A stretch of DNA of 9,752 nucleotides from NCBI GenBank assembly GCA_002293045.1, contig DBCM01000103.1:60767-70518 (forward strand), written 5' to 3'. Within the stretch, counting starts at the first letter, position 1, and the number at the start of each line of letters is the position of its first letter. The position numbers and the translations under genes are program-made. This document shows, piece after piece, positions 1 to 7,156 of this stretch. The DNA comes from Flavobacteriales bacterium UBA958. GTDB taxonomy: Bacteria; Bacteroidota; Bacteroidia; Flavobacteriales_D; Crocinitomicaceae. The notes under the pieces are model-generated. The model ran no database searches. It worked only from the letters and a program-made list of their open reading frames with translations, and was not told where the DNA came from.

Positions 1-1
1 G

Positions 2-52
2 CTTTTTTCGTTTAGGGACGATTTAAGTTTACTTAAAGAAGGACTAAAATGA
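2..52 (+). CDS. Possible 3' end of an upstream gene (partial)
   Basis: From the window edge, one plus-strand frame is open for 16 codons and ends in TGA at 50-52. It would encode a tail reading LFSFRDDLSLLKEGLK, a mixed charged and hydrophobic stretch that could end a helix. The other two plus frames close at 15 and 26. No reverse-strand ORF starting nearby can cross this segment, because those from the CAT sites at 71 and 92 stop near position 47. The stop overlaps the ATG of the small ORF at 49 as ATGA, a usual coupling arrangement. The fragment is too short to identify, and sixteen open codons can arise by chance. Only the sequence upstream of the window can decide it. Confidence 0.3.
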   Translation, partial: LFSFRDDLSLLKEGLK

Positions 53-141
53 AAAAAGTATACCTGAGCGCATTGAAGGAGTGCTTTTCTCCATTACACG
101 TCGGGCTAATAGTTTTTTCAATCCCTAACTTTCTCTGGTAA
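49..141 (+). CDS. Small ORF, 30 residues, hypothetical
   Basis: ATG at 49 opens a 30-codon frame ending in TAA at 139-141. The peptide begins MKKVYLSALKECF and ends in a hydrophobic stretch (residues 19-30, GLIVFSIPNFLW). That is a basic N-terminus followed by an apolar C-terminus, as in a very small membrane-associated peptide. A purine-rich AAGAAGGA sequence at 36-43 lies a normal ribosome-binding distance upstream. The start overlaps a TGA at 50-52 as ATGA, so it could be coupled to an upstream gene. I recognise no family. Against it are the short length, the lack of any visible homologous motif, and the chance that this is simply leader DNA before the large gene at 295. Confidence 0.25.
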   Translation: MKKVYLSALKECFSPLHVGLIVFSIPNFLW

Positions 142-294
142 ATTAGCCTAATGTGCGATGTTAAATCGCTCCACAGATTTTATATTTTCTTTATTAATTA
201 ACAATTATCTAAATTTTTGTTAATAACTCTTTAGGAGGTTTTTTGCTTTAACAAAAGGTATCGAATACATTTACCTCACCTATAAACCTACTTT
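142..294 (+). promoter_or_regulatory. AT-rich leader upstream of the giant gene, presumed promoter region
   Basis: This spacer is strongly AT-rich and has no ORF of note. It should hold the promoter of the gene at 295 unless that gene is read from upstream. The Bacteroidota minus-7 consensus TAnnTTTG has only imperfect matches: TAAATTTT at 210-217 and AATTTTTG at 212-219, neither with a clear TTG near minus 33. Small inverted repeats are present: gcgat/atcgc at 155-159 and 165-169, and ttttg/caaaa at 241-245 and 252-256. An AGGAGG at 233-238 is about 56 bases too far upstream to be the ribosome-binding site. The region assignment is by position, not by a convincing motif. Confidence 0.3.
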
Positions 295-3200
295 ATGAAA
301 AATTTATACAAGAACCTCGGAGTTTTTTCGGCTATTTTGGTGGCTGCAGTGCAACAACTTTCTATGAGTTTTGCACAATGTGTCGCCCCTACCCCCACAG
401 TAAATAATGCATCCATTACCTGTGGCCAGACGGCCCTGCTAACCGCTAGTGGAGGAACTAACTATACCTGGTATTCCAATGCATTAGGGACCAACCAAGT
501 TGGAACGGGAGCAACATTTACCACTCCGGCCTTAAGCACCACAACGACATATTATTTACAAAATATGACAGGCTCTGCTGTGAATGTTTTTAATATTACG
601 TCCCTATCAACCGTAAGTGCTACATTTTATGAGCACAATACCTACACTGGTGATGATCGTGGAGGAATTGCCCTTACACAGCAGTATTTGTATGTTACCG
701 GTGATCAGAATACCGCAAGATACGACATGCCAAACCTTACCAATCCAGTTTCCTACATCAGAAGAGATGGGATTGTAAGTAACATGGCGGGTTCAGGATC
801 TTTATACACCCTTTGGAATACGGTTTCTAATACAGATCCTGTGGGTACCTGTACGAGTTTTTCATTAAATTCATTAAGGGAATTAAATTCGGATTGCTCA
901 TTGGGCAACACAATCATTACACTTTCTCAGGCGATTTCAATGGGTTCTTGCAACGACATGGCTATTTTTAATGGAGTTGGGTTTATTGTTGTGTACACAG
1001 GTAGTGGTGGGAGTCCCGCCAATACATTTTACAGAATTGACCTCCCGTCAGGAAATGTAACTCAACTAGGAACATACACACTCACAGCAACATTTACAGA
1101 AAATTGGGCACGTTGGGGAGTTGCTGAATATGATGGTATCAATTATTCAGTGGTCTATGTTCAGAATAATCAAACCATCAGTAGAATGGCCATGAATACA
1201 GGAACAGTAACTGCGGTTCAGTCGTTCTCAAGTTTAAGTGATATGGCAAATATCACCTATTCTCCGTGGGATAGCCGTTGGTATTATCACCACGAAGGAG
1301 CAAGTCAATGGGGTGGTTCTGATGAGAGCGTCGGGTATTTAAGTGGTACCCACAATAGTGTTGCCGCGAATGCGTGCTACTCACCGCTTGTTCCAGTTAC
1401 AGTAACTGTTAATACAAACATAACTTCACCTACCTCGTCCCCGGCAGTCATCAATTGTGGTCAAACCGCAACATTAACTGCTACCGGAGGAAGTGGTGCC
1501 ACCTATACATGGTTTTCAAATGCAGCGGGTTCAAGTGTTGTGGGTAATGGTGCAAATTTCACTACCCCGTCATTGGGTGCGACGACTACCTATTATGTAG
1601 CATCAACCAATGGAATGGCGCAAGGGAATGCATACACCTTCACCAATGCAAATGCAACAGGTCGTTTTGGACCCACACAAGCGCAGGTAACATCTGCATA
1701 CAACAATACGAATTTAGCGAATCAGGTTACCATTAACACCCAAGGCATCCAAGAATGGATAGTGCCGTCAAGTGGAACATACCAAATCAGAGCCAACGGT
1801 GCTCAAGGCGGCGGAAACGGTGGAAATGGTGCTCGCGCCCAAGGAGAATTTAACCTAACAGCAGGTCAAAAGCTTTTTCTAGTAGTAGGTCAACAAGGAA
1901 ATGGTCCAGCAGACCTTAATGCCTGTGGTGGTGGCGGAGGTACATTTATAACTACGGGTAACGCAACATATACAACATCTACCCCACTTGTAATTGCTGG
2001 TGGTGGTGGCGGACAAAGTCCACAAGTTGGTAACCCAGGATTAACTACGAATAACGGTGGTCAAGGAGAGAATTGTCAACCGGGGGGTACCGGCGGAAAT
2101 GGTGGTGCAGACGCCTCTGGTTGTGGAAATGGTGCCGGTGGCGCTGGAGGCTTTTTATCCGATGGAGCTTCCGGAGGCTCATGGGGGTCTCAACGCGGTT
2201 TTGGTTTTATTTCTGGAGCTGCGGTAGGTGGTAGTTCAAGTTCAGGTTCTCGTGAAGGCGGATTTGGCGGAGGTGCAGGTACACACTCAAACAATACAGG
2301 TGGTGGCGCCGGTGGAGGATATTCTGGAGGTTCGGCTCCTTATCATGGTTCTAATTTTGAAGGCGGTGGCGGCGGATCCTATAATACAGGAACAAATCAA
2401 ATTAACTTACAAGGAGTAAATGCAGGTCATGGTTCAATCATCATTACCCCGATGATGCCGTCTTGTTCAAGTGCTCTAGTGCCTGTTACAGTTACTGTAA
2501 ATGCCACTCCACTACCCACGGTTAACGCAGCAACAATAACTTGTGGACAAACTGCAAATTTAACAGCCAATGGAAATGGAACGATTTATTGGTATAGTGA
2601 TTCTTTGGGTACCACGCAAGTTGGAACCGGTGCTACTTTTACAACGCCTCAACTAGCAACAACCACGACCTATTATGCCAGTTTGGCTACAGGTGTTTGT
2701 GCAGCACAAAATGTTCCCGTAACAGTAACCGTAAATTTACCGGCAGCCCCAACGGCCAATGGCGCCACAGTAACATGTGGTCAAACTGCGTTACTTACCG
2801 CTACAGGTGGAGGATTAAACAATTATATATGGTATTCTAACGCGGCCGGTTCGAATCAAATTGGGACTGGAGCAACTTACACTACGCCATCCATGAGTTT
2901 GAGCACGACATATTATGTTGCAGCTGGAATTGTGTCTAATGCACAACCTGTAACGTTCGCTTACACGGGAAGCGTACAATCTTATACCGTTCCAGCTGGG
3001 GTAACATCTCTTACTGTTGATGCCTCAGGTGCTGGTGGTGGAATTTATCCGGGAGGAGTTGGTCAGGCCGGTGCAGGAGGAAGAATGTTAGCAACAATTC
3101 CAGTTACTCCAGGTCAAGTGTTAAACATTGTAGTTGGTGGAGCTGGCGGTAATAGTCAATATAATCGAAGCGGTAGCGGCGGTGGCGGCTTTTCAGGCGT

Positions 3201-6200
3201 CCTGGATGTAGCCAATAACCACTTAGTTTCTGCCGGTGGCGGTGGCGGTGCAGCCGGGAATGAAAGTTGTCCACAAGTAGGGAATGGTGGCGCTGGTGGT
3301 GCATCCGCAGGAACATCTGGTTCATGTGGACTCGGTGGCGCAGCGGGAACCAATGCAGCAGCTCCTGCCGGAGGAATTGGTGGAACGGGCAGTATCCCAG
3401 GTACTGCTGGGACAGCTGCTGGCGGTGGAATTGGAGGTGCTACTCAGAACGACTTTGGAACCGGTGGTGGCGGTGGCGGTTACGGTGTACTCGCAGCGGC
3501 GTCACAATATGGATCGTGCGGTGGTAATTCGGGTGCAGGTGGATTCGGCGGCGGTGGATCAGGAGGTACTGGTGGTTGTGGTGGAACACAAGAAAGATTG
3601 TCTGGCGGCGGCGGCGGCGGCGGCGGATACACCGGTGGTGGTGGTGGTACTTCTACCCCTGGTTGTGTGAGCTGTGGCGGCGGCGGCGGCGGCGGTGGAA
3701 GTAACTATGCCATGGCAACCGCATCCAACATTACAAGCACAGTTGGTGGAGGTGCAGCCTCTCAAGCAAATGGTACAGTGATTATTACTCCAGTTAACGC
3801 GAGTTGTCAATCAGCACTTGTTCCTGTTCTAGTCACAGTGAACAGCAACATTACGCAACCTACAGCGCAGGGTACTTCTATTGCATGTGGTCAAACTGCC
3901 ACATTAACTGCTACTGGCGGTTCAGGAACTGGATATACTTGGTACATTGATTCCACGGGCTCTACAGCACTTGGTACAGGAGCTAACTATACCACACCTT
4001 CATTGGGAATAACTACAACTTATTATGTAGCATCTACTACGGGTGCTGCCCCAGGCTCAGTCTACACGTTTACCAACGGTGGTTCAACAGGCCCGAACGG
4101 TCCTACTCAAGCACAGGTTAATGCCGCGTATGCAGGAACCAACTTAGCGAATAATGTAACCATTAATACCCAAGGTATACAAGAATGGGTTGCTCCACAA
4201 GCAGGAACATACCAGATTCAAGTGAATGGTGCACAAGGCGGCGGGAATGGTGGACTTGGGGCACGAATGCAAGGTGAATTTAACTTAACAGCTGGTCAAA
4301 AATTATTTATTGCAATCGGTCAGCAAGGAAATGGACCTGTAGGTGTAGGAGCTTGCGGCGGCGGCGGTGGTTCATATGTTACAACCGGCAATGCTACATA
4401 TACTACATCCACCCCACTCATTATAGCTGGCGGGGGTGGTGGACAAAGTCCTGAGGTTGGTTACCCAGGATTGATAACAACTAACGGTGGTCAAGGCGAA
4501 GGATGTCAACCTGGTGGAACCGGAGGAAACGGAGGTGCTGATGCGTCAGGTTGTGGAAGTGGTGCAGGTGGAGCTGGTGGTTTCTTAACCGATGGAGCCT
4601 CAGCTGGATCATGGGGATATCAAAGAGGCTTTGGATTTTTATCTGGAGCTGCAGTTGGTGGGCAGTCGGGATCTGGCGCACGAGAAGGAGGATTTGGTGG
4701 CGGCGCAGGAACGCACGAAAATAATACTGGTGGTGGTGCCGGCGGAGGATATTCTGGTGGTTCTGCAGCAAACCATGGAGCAAATTATGAAGGCGGAGGC
4801 GGTGGCTCTATCAACAATGGAACGAACCAAGTAAATACGCAAGGAATCAATGTTGGGCACGGATCAGTGGTAATAACCCCTATGAATCCCTCTTGTGCTT
4901 CTAACCTAGTTCCTGTAACTGTTACAGTGAATCCAATTGTTCTTCCAACTGCAACAGGAGCTACGATTGGATGCGGTCAAACCGCCACGTTAACTGCAGT
5001 AGGTAATGGAACCATTTATTGGTACTCTAACGCGGCAGGAACTACTCAAATAGCAACGGGTAATTCGTTTACGACTCCTGCCCTATCTGCTACTACTACA
5101 TATTATATAAGCACTGCCACTGGAGTTTGTGCGGCACAAAATACACCAGTAACAGTAACTGTGAATGGTTTAGCCGCTCCAACAGTCTCAGGCAATTTAA
5201 ATTTCTGTGGCAACAACAATGCTACAACAACTCTTACCGCTTCAGGGAGCCCAAGTGGATATTCTTGGTGGTCAAACGCAAACGGAACGGGCTACTTAGG
5301 AAACAATGCTTCCTTTACAACGCCGGCCTTAAATACGACCACAACTTATTATGTGCAGTCGTCAACACCTCAGGGAGGTTCTCAAACCTTCAACTATACA
5401 GGTGCAATTCAAACATTCACAGCACCGGTATCCGGAGTGTATACCCTGGAGACTTGGGGAGCTAGAGGTGGCGAAGGTGGAAACTGTTATGGTCAAGCCG
5501 GTAAAGGAGGATATTCCAAAGGTGATGTCGTATTAACGGCCGGACAGACCTTGTATGTCGGAGTTGGACAACAAGGGTATCAATCATCGAGCTTAACTGC
5601 TTTCAATGGTGGAGGTGCGGGAAATCCTGCACCGGGTGATAATGGCTATACTGGTGGAGGAGCAACACACATTGCAAGTGCATCAGGAAACCTAGCTTCA
5701 TTGTCAGGGAATCAAGGTGCCGTTTACCTCGTCGCTGGCGGTGGTGGTGGCGCTGCCGGAGGAACCTGTGTTTGTCAATATCAAGGAAATGGAGGAGCCG
5801 GTGGTGGACTTGTAGGTGCGGCAGGAACATGCAGTGCTAATGACTGTAACTACCGACCTGCGGGTACTGGAGGTACTCAAGCTGCGGCCGGAACAGGGCT
5901 AGCACAATCAATTTCGGCGGCATTTGGTTTAGGGGCATCTTCTACAACAAATCAAGACGATTGTATTCAAGGCGGCGGCGGCGGAGGCGGCTGGTACGGT
6001 GGTGGTGCAGGAAGTACTGCTGGCGGCGGCGGTGGCGGTGGCTCAGGGTACCTCAACCCTACCCTCACGGCAACTCAAATCCTTGATGGTAACTCCATAA
6101 TGCCAGACACCTTAGGAAACAACATGACGGGTAATAGCGGGAATGGTATTGCTAAAATTTCATGGCAAGGAACTGGTTGTACTTCTGCTGTGGTACCTGT

Positions 6201-7110
6201 AGTAGTAACTGTTGGCCAATCACCTACCGTTTCAGGAGGAAGTAACCAGTCTGTTTGTGCGGGTGACAATGTTACATTAAGTGGATCTGGTGCTTCGACT
6301 TACACATGGAACAATAACATACAAGACGGTGTTGCATTCACTCCAATTACTACTCAGACCTATTCAGTGATTGGAACTGCAGCAAATGGTTGTAGTGATA
6401 CCGCTACAGTTACCGTTACCGTTAATGCCGCTCCGGATGTCAATGCAGGACAAGATCAAAGTGTTTGTGAAGGAGGCTCAGTGACCTTAAGCGGTTCAGG
6501 TGCAACCACGCTTACATGGAATAACAATGTTCAAAATGGCGTTGCATTTACTCCAACAATGACTCAAACCTATACCTTAACAGGAACCAATGCGGTAGGA
6601 TGCTCTGCAAACGATCAGGTTACGGTTACTGTTAACCAAGCACCAACGGTTTCACTCGGTCCTGATACCTTGGTATGCGAGAATAATTTCCCATATCAAA
6701 TAACAGCTACCGGTACACCAGGATCAACATATTCTTGGGATAATGGAGCGACAGGAAATCCAATTTCTGTGGCCTCTGCGGGTTCGTATACGGTAACGAT
6801 AACAGATAATAACGGATGTACTTCAACCGATGTGATCATCATTGAATCCGATCCTTGTGCCGGAATTATTGAGCAAGGAATGAGCATTGTACTTTATCCG
6901 AATCCGTTCAATGAAAACGTTCAAATCACTTCCACGGAATCAATCGATGCACAACTTGAGGTGTATGGTTCTGATGGACGTATCGTTTATTCTTCGCGAA
7001 TGAACGGTCAACACGCAACCCTTAGCCTAGCTAACTTGGCGCGTGGAAACTACATGGTGAAAATCGTACATAACGGTACAACCCATGTAACGAAACTTGT
7101 TAAGCAGTAA
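295..7110 (+). CDS. Giant secreted Ig-like / glycine-rich mosaic protein with T9SS sorting domain
   Basis: This 2271-residue exported protein is probably anchored on or released from the cell surface by the type IX secretion system; an adhesive or matrix role is inference. In-frame TAA at 283-285 makes ATG 295 the first possible start. Residues 1-27 form a signal peptide with likely cleavage at SFA/Q. Seven Ig-like modules follow, resembling the CHU_C-associated Ig-like family, each with a CGQTA-type strand, FTTP, TTTYY and VPVTVTVN. Plain modules are Ig3 (about 737-814) and Ig6 (1547-1624). Ig1 carries a propeller-like insert (about 93-358). Ig2, Ig4, Ig5 and Ig7 carry glycine-rich inserts (about 444-721, 885-1168, 1254-1531, 1696-1957). 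Three Ig/PKD-like modules (1977-2190) precede a type A sorting domain (about 2198-2271) starting with LYPNPF and ending in basic VTKLVKQ. Glycine-rich inserts resemble ALK/LTK-type domains. No frameshift is visible. Boundaries are approximate; the gene call and secretion route are firm. Confidence 0.96.
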   Translation: MKNLYKNLGVFSAILVAAVQQLSMSFAQCVAPTPTVNNASITCGQTALLTASGGTNYTWYSNALGTNQVGTGATFTTPALSTTTTYYLQNMTGSAVNVFNITSLSTVSATFYEHNTYTGDDRGGIALTQQYLYVTGDQNTARYDMPNLTNPVSYIRRDGIVSNMAGSGSLYTLWNTVSNTDPVGTCTSFSLNSLRELNSDCSLGNTIITLSQAISMGSCNDMAIFNGVGFIVVYTGSGGSPANTFYRIDLPSGNVTQLGTYTLTATFTENWARWGVAEYDGINYSVVYVQNNQTISRMAMNTGTVTAVQSFSSLSDMANITYSPWDSRWYYHHEGASQWGGSDESVGYLSGTHNSVAANACYSPLVPVTVTVNTNITSPTSSPAVINCGQTATLTATGGSGATYTWFSNAAGSSVVGNGANFTTPSLGATTTYYVASTNGMAQGNAYTFTNANATGRFGPTQAQVTSAYNNTNLANQVTINTQGIQEWIVPSSGTYQIRANGAQGGGNGGNGARAQGEFNLTAGQKLFLVVGQQGNGPADLNACGGGGGTFITTGNATYTTSTPLVIAGGGGGQSPQVGNPGLTTNNGGQGENCQPGGTGGNGGADASGCGNGAGGAGGFLSDGASGGSWGSQRGFGFISGAAVGGSSSSGSREGGFGGGAGTHSNNTGGGAGGGYSGGSAPYHGSNFEGGGGGSYNTGTNQINLQGVNAGHGSIIITPMMPSCSSALVPVTVTVNATPLPTVNAATITCGQTANLTANGNGTIYWYSDSLGTTQVGTGATFTTPQLATTTTYYASLATGVCAAQNVPVTVTVNLPAAPTANGATVTCGQTALLTATGGGLNNYIWYSNAAGSNQIGTGATYTTPSMSLSTTYYVAAGIVSNAQPVTFAYTGSVQSYTVPAGVTSLTVDASGAGGGIYPGGVGQAGAGGRMLATIPVTPGQVLNIVVGGAGGNSQYNRSGSGGGGFSGVLDVANNHLVSAGGGGGAAGNESCPQVGNGGAGGASAGTSGSCGLGGAAGTNAAAPAGGIGGTGSIPGTAGTAAGGGIGGATQNDFGTGGGGGGYGVLAAASQYGSCGGNSGAGGFGGGGSGGTGGCGGTQERLSGGGGGGGGYTGGGGGTSTPGCVSCGGGGGGGGSNYAMATASNITSTVGGGAASQANGTVIITPVNASCQSALVPVLVTVNSNITQPTAQGTSIACGQTATLTATGGSGTGYTWYIDSTGSTALGTGANYTTPSLGITTTYYVASTTGAAPGSVYTFTNGGSTGPNGPTQAQVNAAYAGTNLANNVTINTQGIQEWVAPQAGTYQIQVNGAQGGGNGGLGARMQGEFNLTAGQKLFIAIGQQGNGPVGVGACGGGGGSYVTTGNATYTTSTPLIIAGGGGGQSPEVGYPGLITTNGGQGEGCQPGGTGGNGGADASGCGSGAGGAGGFLTDGASAGSWGYQRGFGFLSGAAVGGQSGSGAREGGFGGGAGTHENNTGGGAGGGYSGGSAANHGANYEGGGGGSINNGTNQVNTQGINVGHGSVVITPMNPSCASNLVPVTVTVNPIVLPTATGATIGCGQTATLTAVGNGTIYWYSNAAGTTQIATGNSFTTPALSATTTYYISTATGVCAAQNTPVTVTVNGLAAPTVSGNLNFCGNNNATTTLTASGSPSGYSWWSNANGTGYLGNNASFTTPALNTTTTYYVQSSTPQGGSQTFNYTGAIQTFTAPVSGVYTLETWGARGGEGGNCYGQAGKGGYSKGDVVLTAGQTLYVGVGQQGYQSSSLTAFNGGGAGNPAPGDNGYTGGGATHIASASGNLASLSGNQGAVYLVAGGGGGAAGGTCVCQYQGNGGAGGGLVGAAGTCSANDCNYRPAGTGGTQAAAGTGLAQSISAAFGLGASSTTNQDDCIQGGGGGGGWYGGGAGSTAGGGGGGGSGYLNPTLTATQILDGNSIMPDTLGNNMTGNSGNGIAKISWQGTGCTSAVVPVVVTVGQSPTVSGGSNQSVCAGDNVTLSGSGASTYTWNNNIQDGVAFTPITTQTYSVIGTAANGCSDTATVTVTVNAAPDVNAGQDQSVCEGGSVTLSGSGATTLTWNNNVQNGVAFTPTMTQTYTLTGTNAVGCSANDQVTVTVNQAPTVSLGPDTLVCENNFPYQITATGTPGSTYSWDNGATGNPISVASAGSYTVTITDNNGCTSTDVIIIESDPCAGIIEQGMSIVLYPNPFNENVQITSTESIDAQLEVYGSDGRIVYSSRMNGQHATLSLANLARGNYMVKIVHNGTTHVTKLVKQ
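3604..3627 (+). repeat. In-frame (GGC)n glycine tract
   Basis: Seven perfect GGC codons followed by GGA encode eight consecutive glycines in the type 2 insert of Ig4. A run of five GGT codons follows after a Tyr-Thr pair. The tract is a triplet microsatellite, so slippage would change glycine number without breaking the frame. Confidence 0.9.
3676..3699 (+). repeat. Second in-frame (GGC)n glycine tract
   Basis: Six GGC codons, then GGT and GGA, encode a second run of eight glycines, directly after a CVSC motif (cysteines 1124 and 1127). It lies 48 bases after the first tract, and the two are close enough to recombine or mispair with each other. Confidence 0.9.
3841..6213 (+). repeat. Super-repeat copy II: Ig[Gly-rich type 1]-Ig-Ig[Gly-rich type 2]
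   Basis: This is the second copy (residues 1183-1973), with Ig5, Ig6 and Ig7 in the same order as copy I. The Ig5 insert and Ig6 are close counterparts of the Ig2 insert and Ig3. Ig7 and its insert are much more diverged from Ig4: the CGQTA strand has become CGNNNATTT, and the insert is about 19 residues shorter between the flanking cysteines (1638 and 1962). Similarity is therefore strong in the first two modules and falls to family level in the third. Either the third module was exchanged, or it evolved faster. Confidence 0.85.
6223..6846 (+). repeat. Three tandem Ig/PKD-like modules, 70-residue period
   Basis: Residues 1977-2184 hold three modules. Their first cysteines fall at 1988, 2058 and 2128, an exact 70-residue period, with partner cysteines at 2033, 2103 and 2175. 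The first two are close copies (SVCxGxxVTLSGSGA, TWNNNxQ, GVAFTP, TQTY). The third is diverged (LVCENN, YSWDNGATG, YTVTITDNNGC). Modules of this kind commonly form the stalk just before a T9SS sorting domain. Confidence 0.8.
6886..7107 (+). other. T9SS type A C-terminal sorting domain (within the giant CDS)
   Basis: Residues 2198-2271 show the family landmarks in order: LYPNPFNENVQI, a central GRIVYSS strand, LSLANLARGNYMVKI, and a C-terminal basic strand VTKLVKQ. In this family the domain directs passage through the T9SS outer-membrane translocon and is normally cleaved off, often with transfer of the protein to a surface lipid anchor. This is the strongest indication of phylum and of final location outside the cell. 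Confidence 0.95.
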
Positions 7111-7130
7111 ACCTTACCTATTACTGCAAC

Positions 7131-7156
7131 AAAAAAGGGGCTTCGGCCCCTTTTTT
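7131..7156 (+). terminator. Rho-independent terminator with UUCG tetraloop
   Basis: A perfect 11-base-pair stem (aaaaaaggggc against gccccttttttt-type arm, six A:T pairs then five G:C pairs) closes a TTCG loop at 7142-7145. The C(UUCG)G closing pair is an exceptionally stable tetraloop. The hairpin begins 21 bases after the stop codon of the giant gene and ends in a six-T run. Because the left arm starts with six A, it could also terminate transcription arriving from the opposite strand. Confidence 0.94.

Larger units (their letters stand above)
1411..3840 (+). repeat. Super-repeat copy I: Ig[Gly-rich type 1]-Ig-Ig[Gly-rich type 2]
   Basis: This is the first copy of an 810-residue block (residues 373-1182). 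It contains Ig2 with a type 1 glycine-rich insert, plain Ig3, and Ig4 with a type 2 insert. Landmark cysteines at 388, 724, 750, 802 and 828 recur exactly 810 residues later at 1198, 1534, 1560, 1612 and 1638, so there is no net insertion or deletion over about 450 residues. The type 1 insert is about 80 percent identical in protein by eye over the 69-residue stretch I compared. The two DNA copies differ at many third codon positions, which suggests an old duplication kept under protein-level constraint. Confidence 0.9.

Noticed and set aside
233..238. AGGAGG as the ribosome-binding site of the giant gene
   Set aside because: It lies about 56 bases before the ATG, far outside usable spacing, and no other start lies close downstream of it in that frame.
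3466..3699. PE_PGRS-like or collagen-like protein suggested by glycine repeats
   Set aside because: The glycine runs are bounded by beta-strand signatures and nested in Ig modules, with no regular G-X-Y period and no PE domain; the T9SS tail also points to Bacteroidota.
3104..3810. Several overlapping open frames on both strands inside the glycine-rich part of the giant gene
   Set aside because: GGN-rich DNA lacks stops in other frames. The translations are low-complexity shadows rich in His, Arg, Pro, Ala or Thr, with no start signals, and lie within a well-supported coding frame.
5161..5250. Possible frameshift or decay in Ig7, where the CGQTA motif is lost
   Set aside because: The frame continues without a break, the cysteine keeps the 810-residue register, and FTTPALNTTTTYY follows normally; this is divergence.
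1411..6213. CRISPR array or DNA-level tandem repeat
   Set aside because: The repeats are thousands of bases long, in frame, and differ mainly at silent sites; they are protein module repeats.
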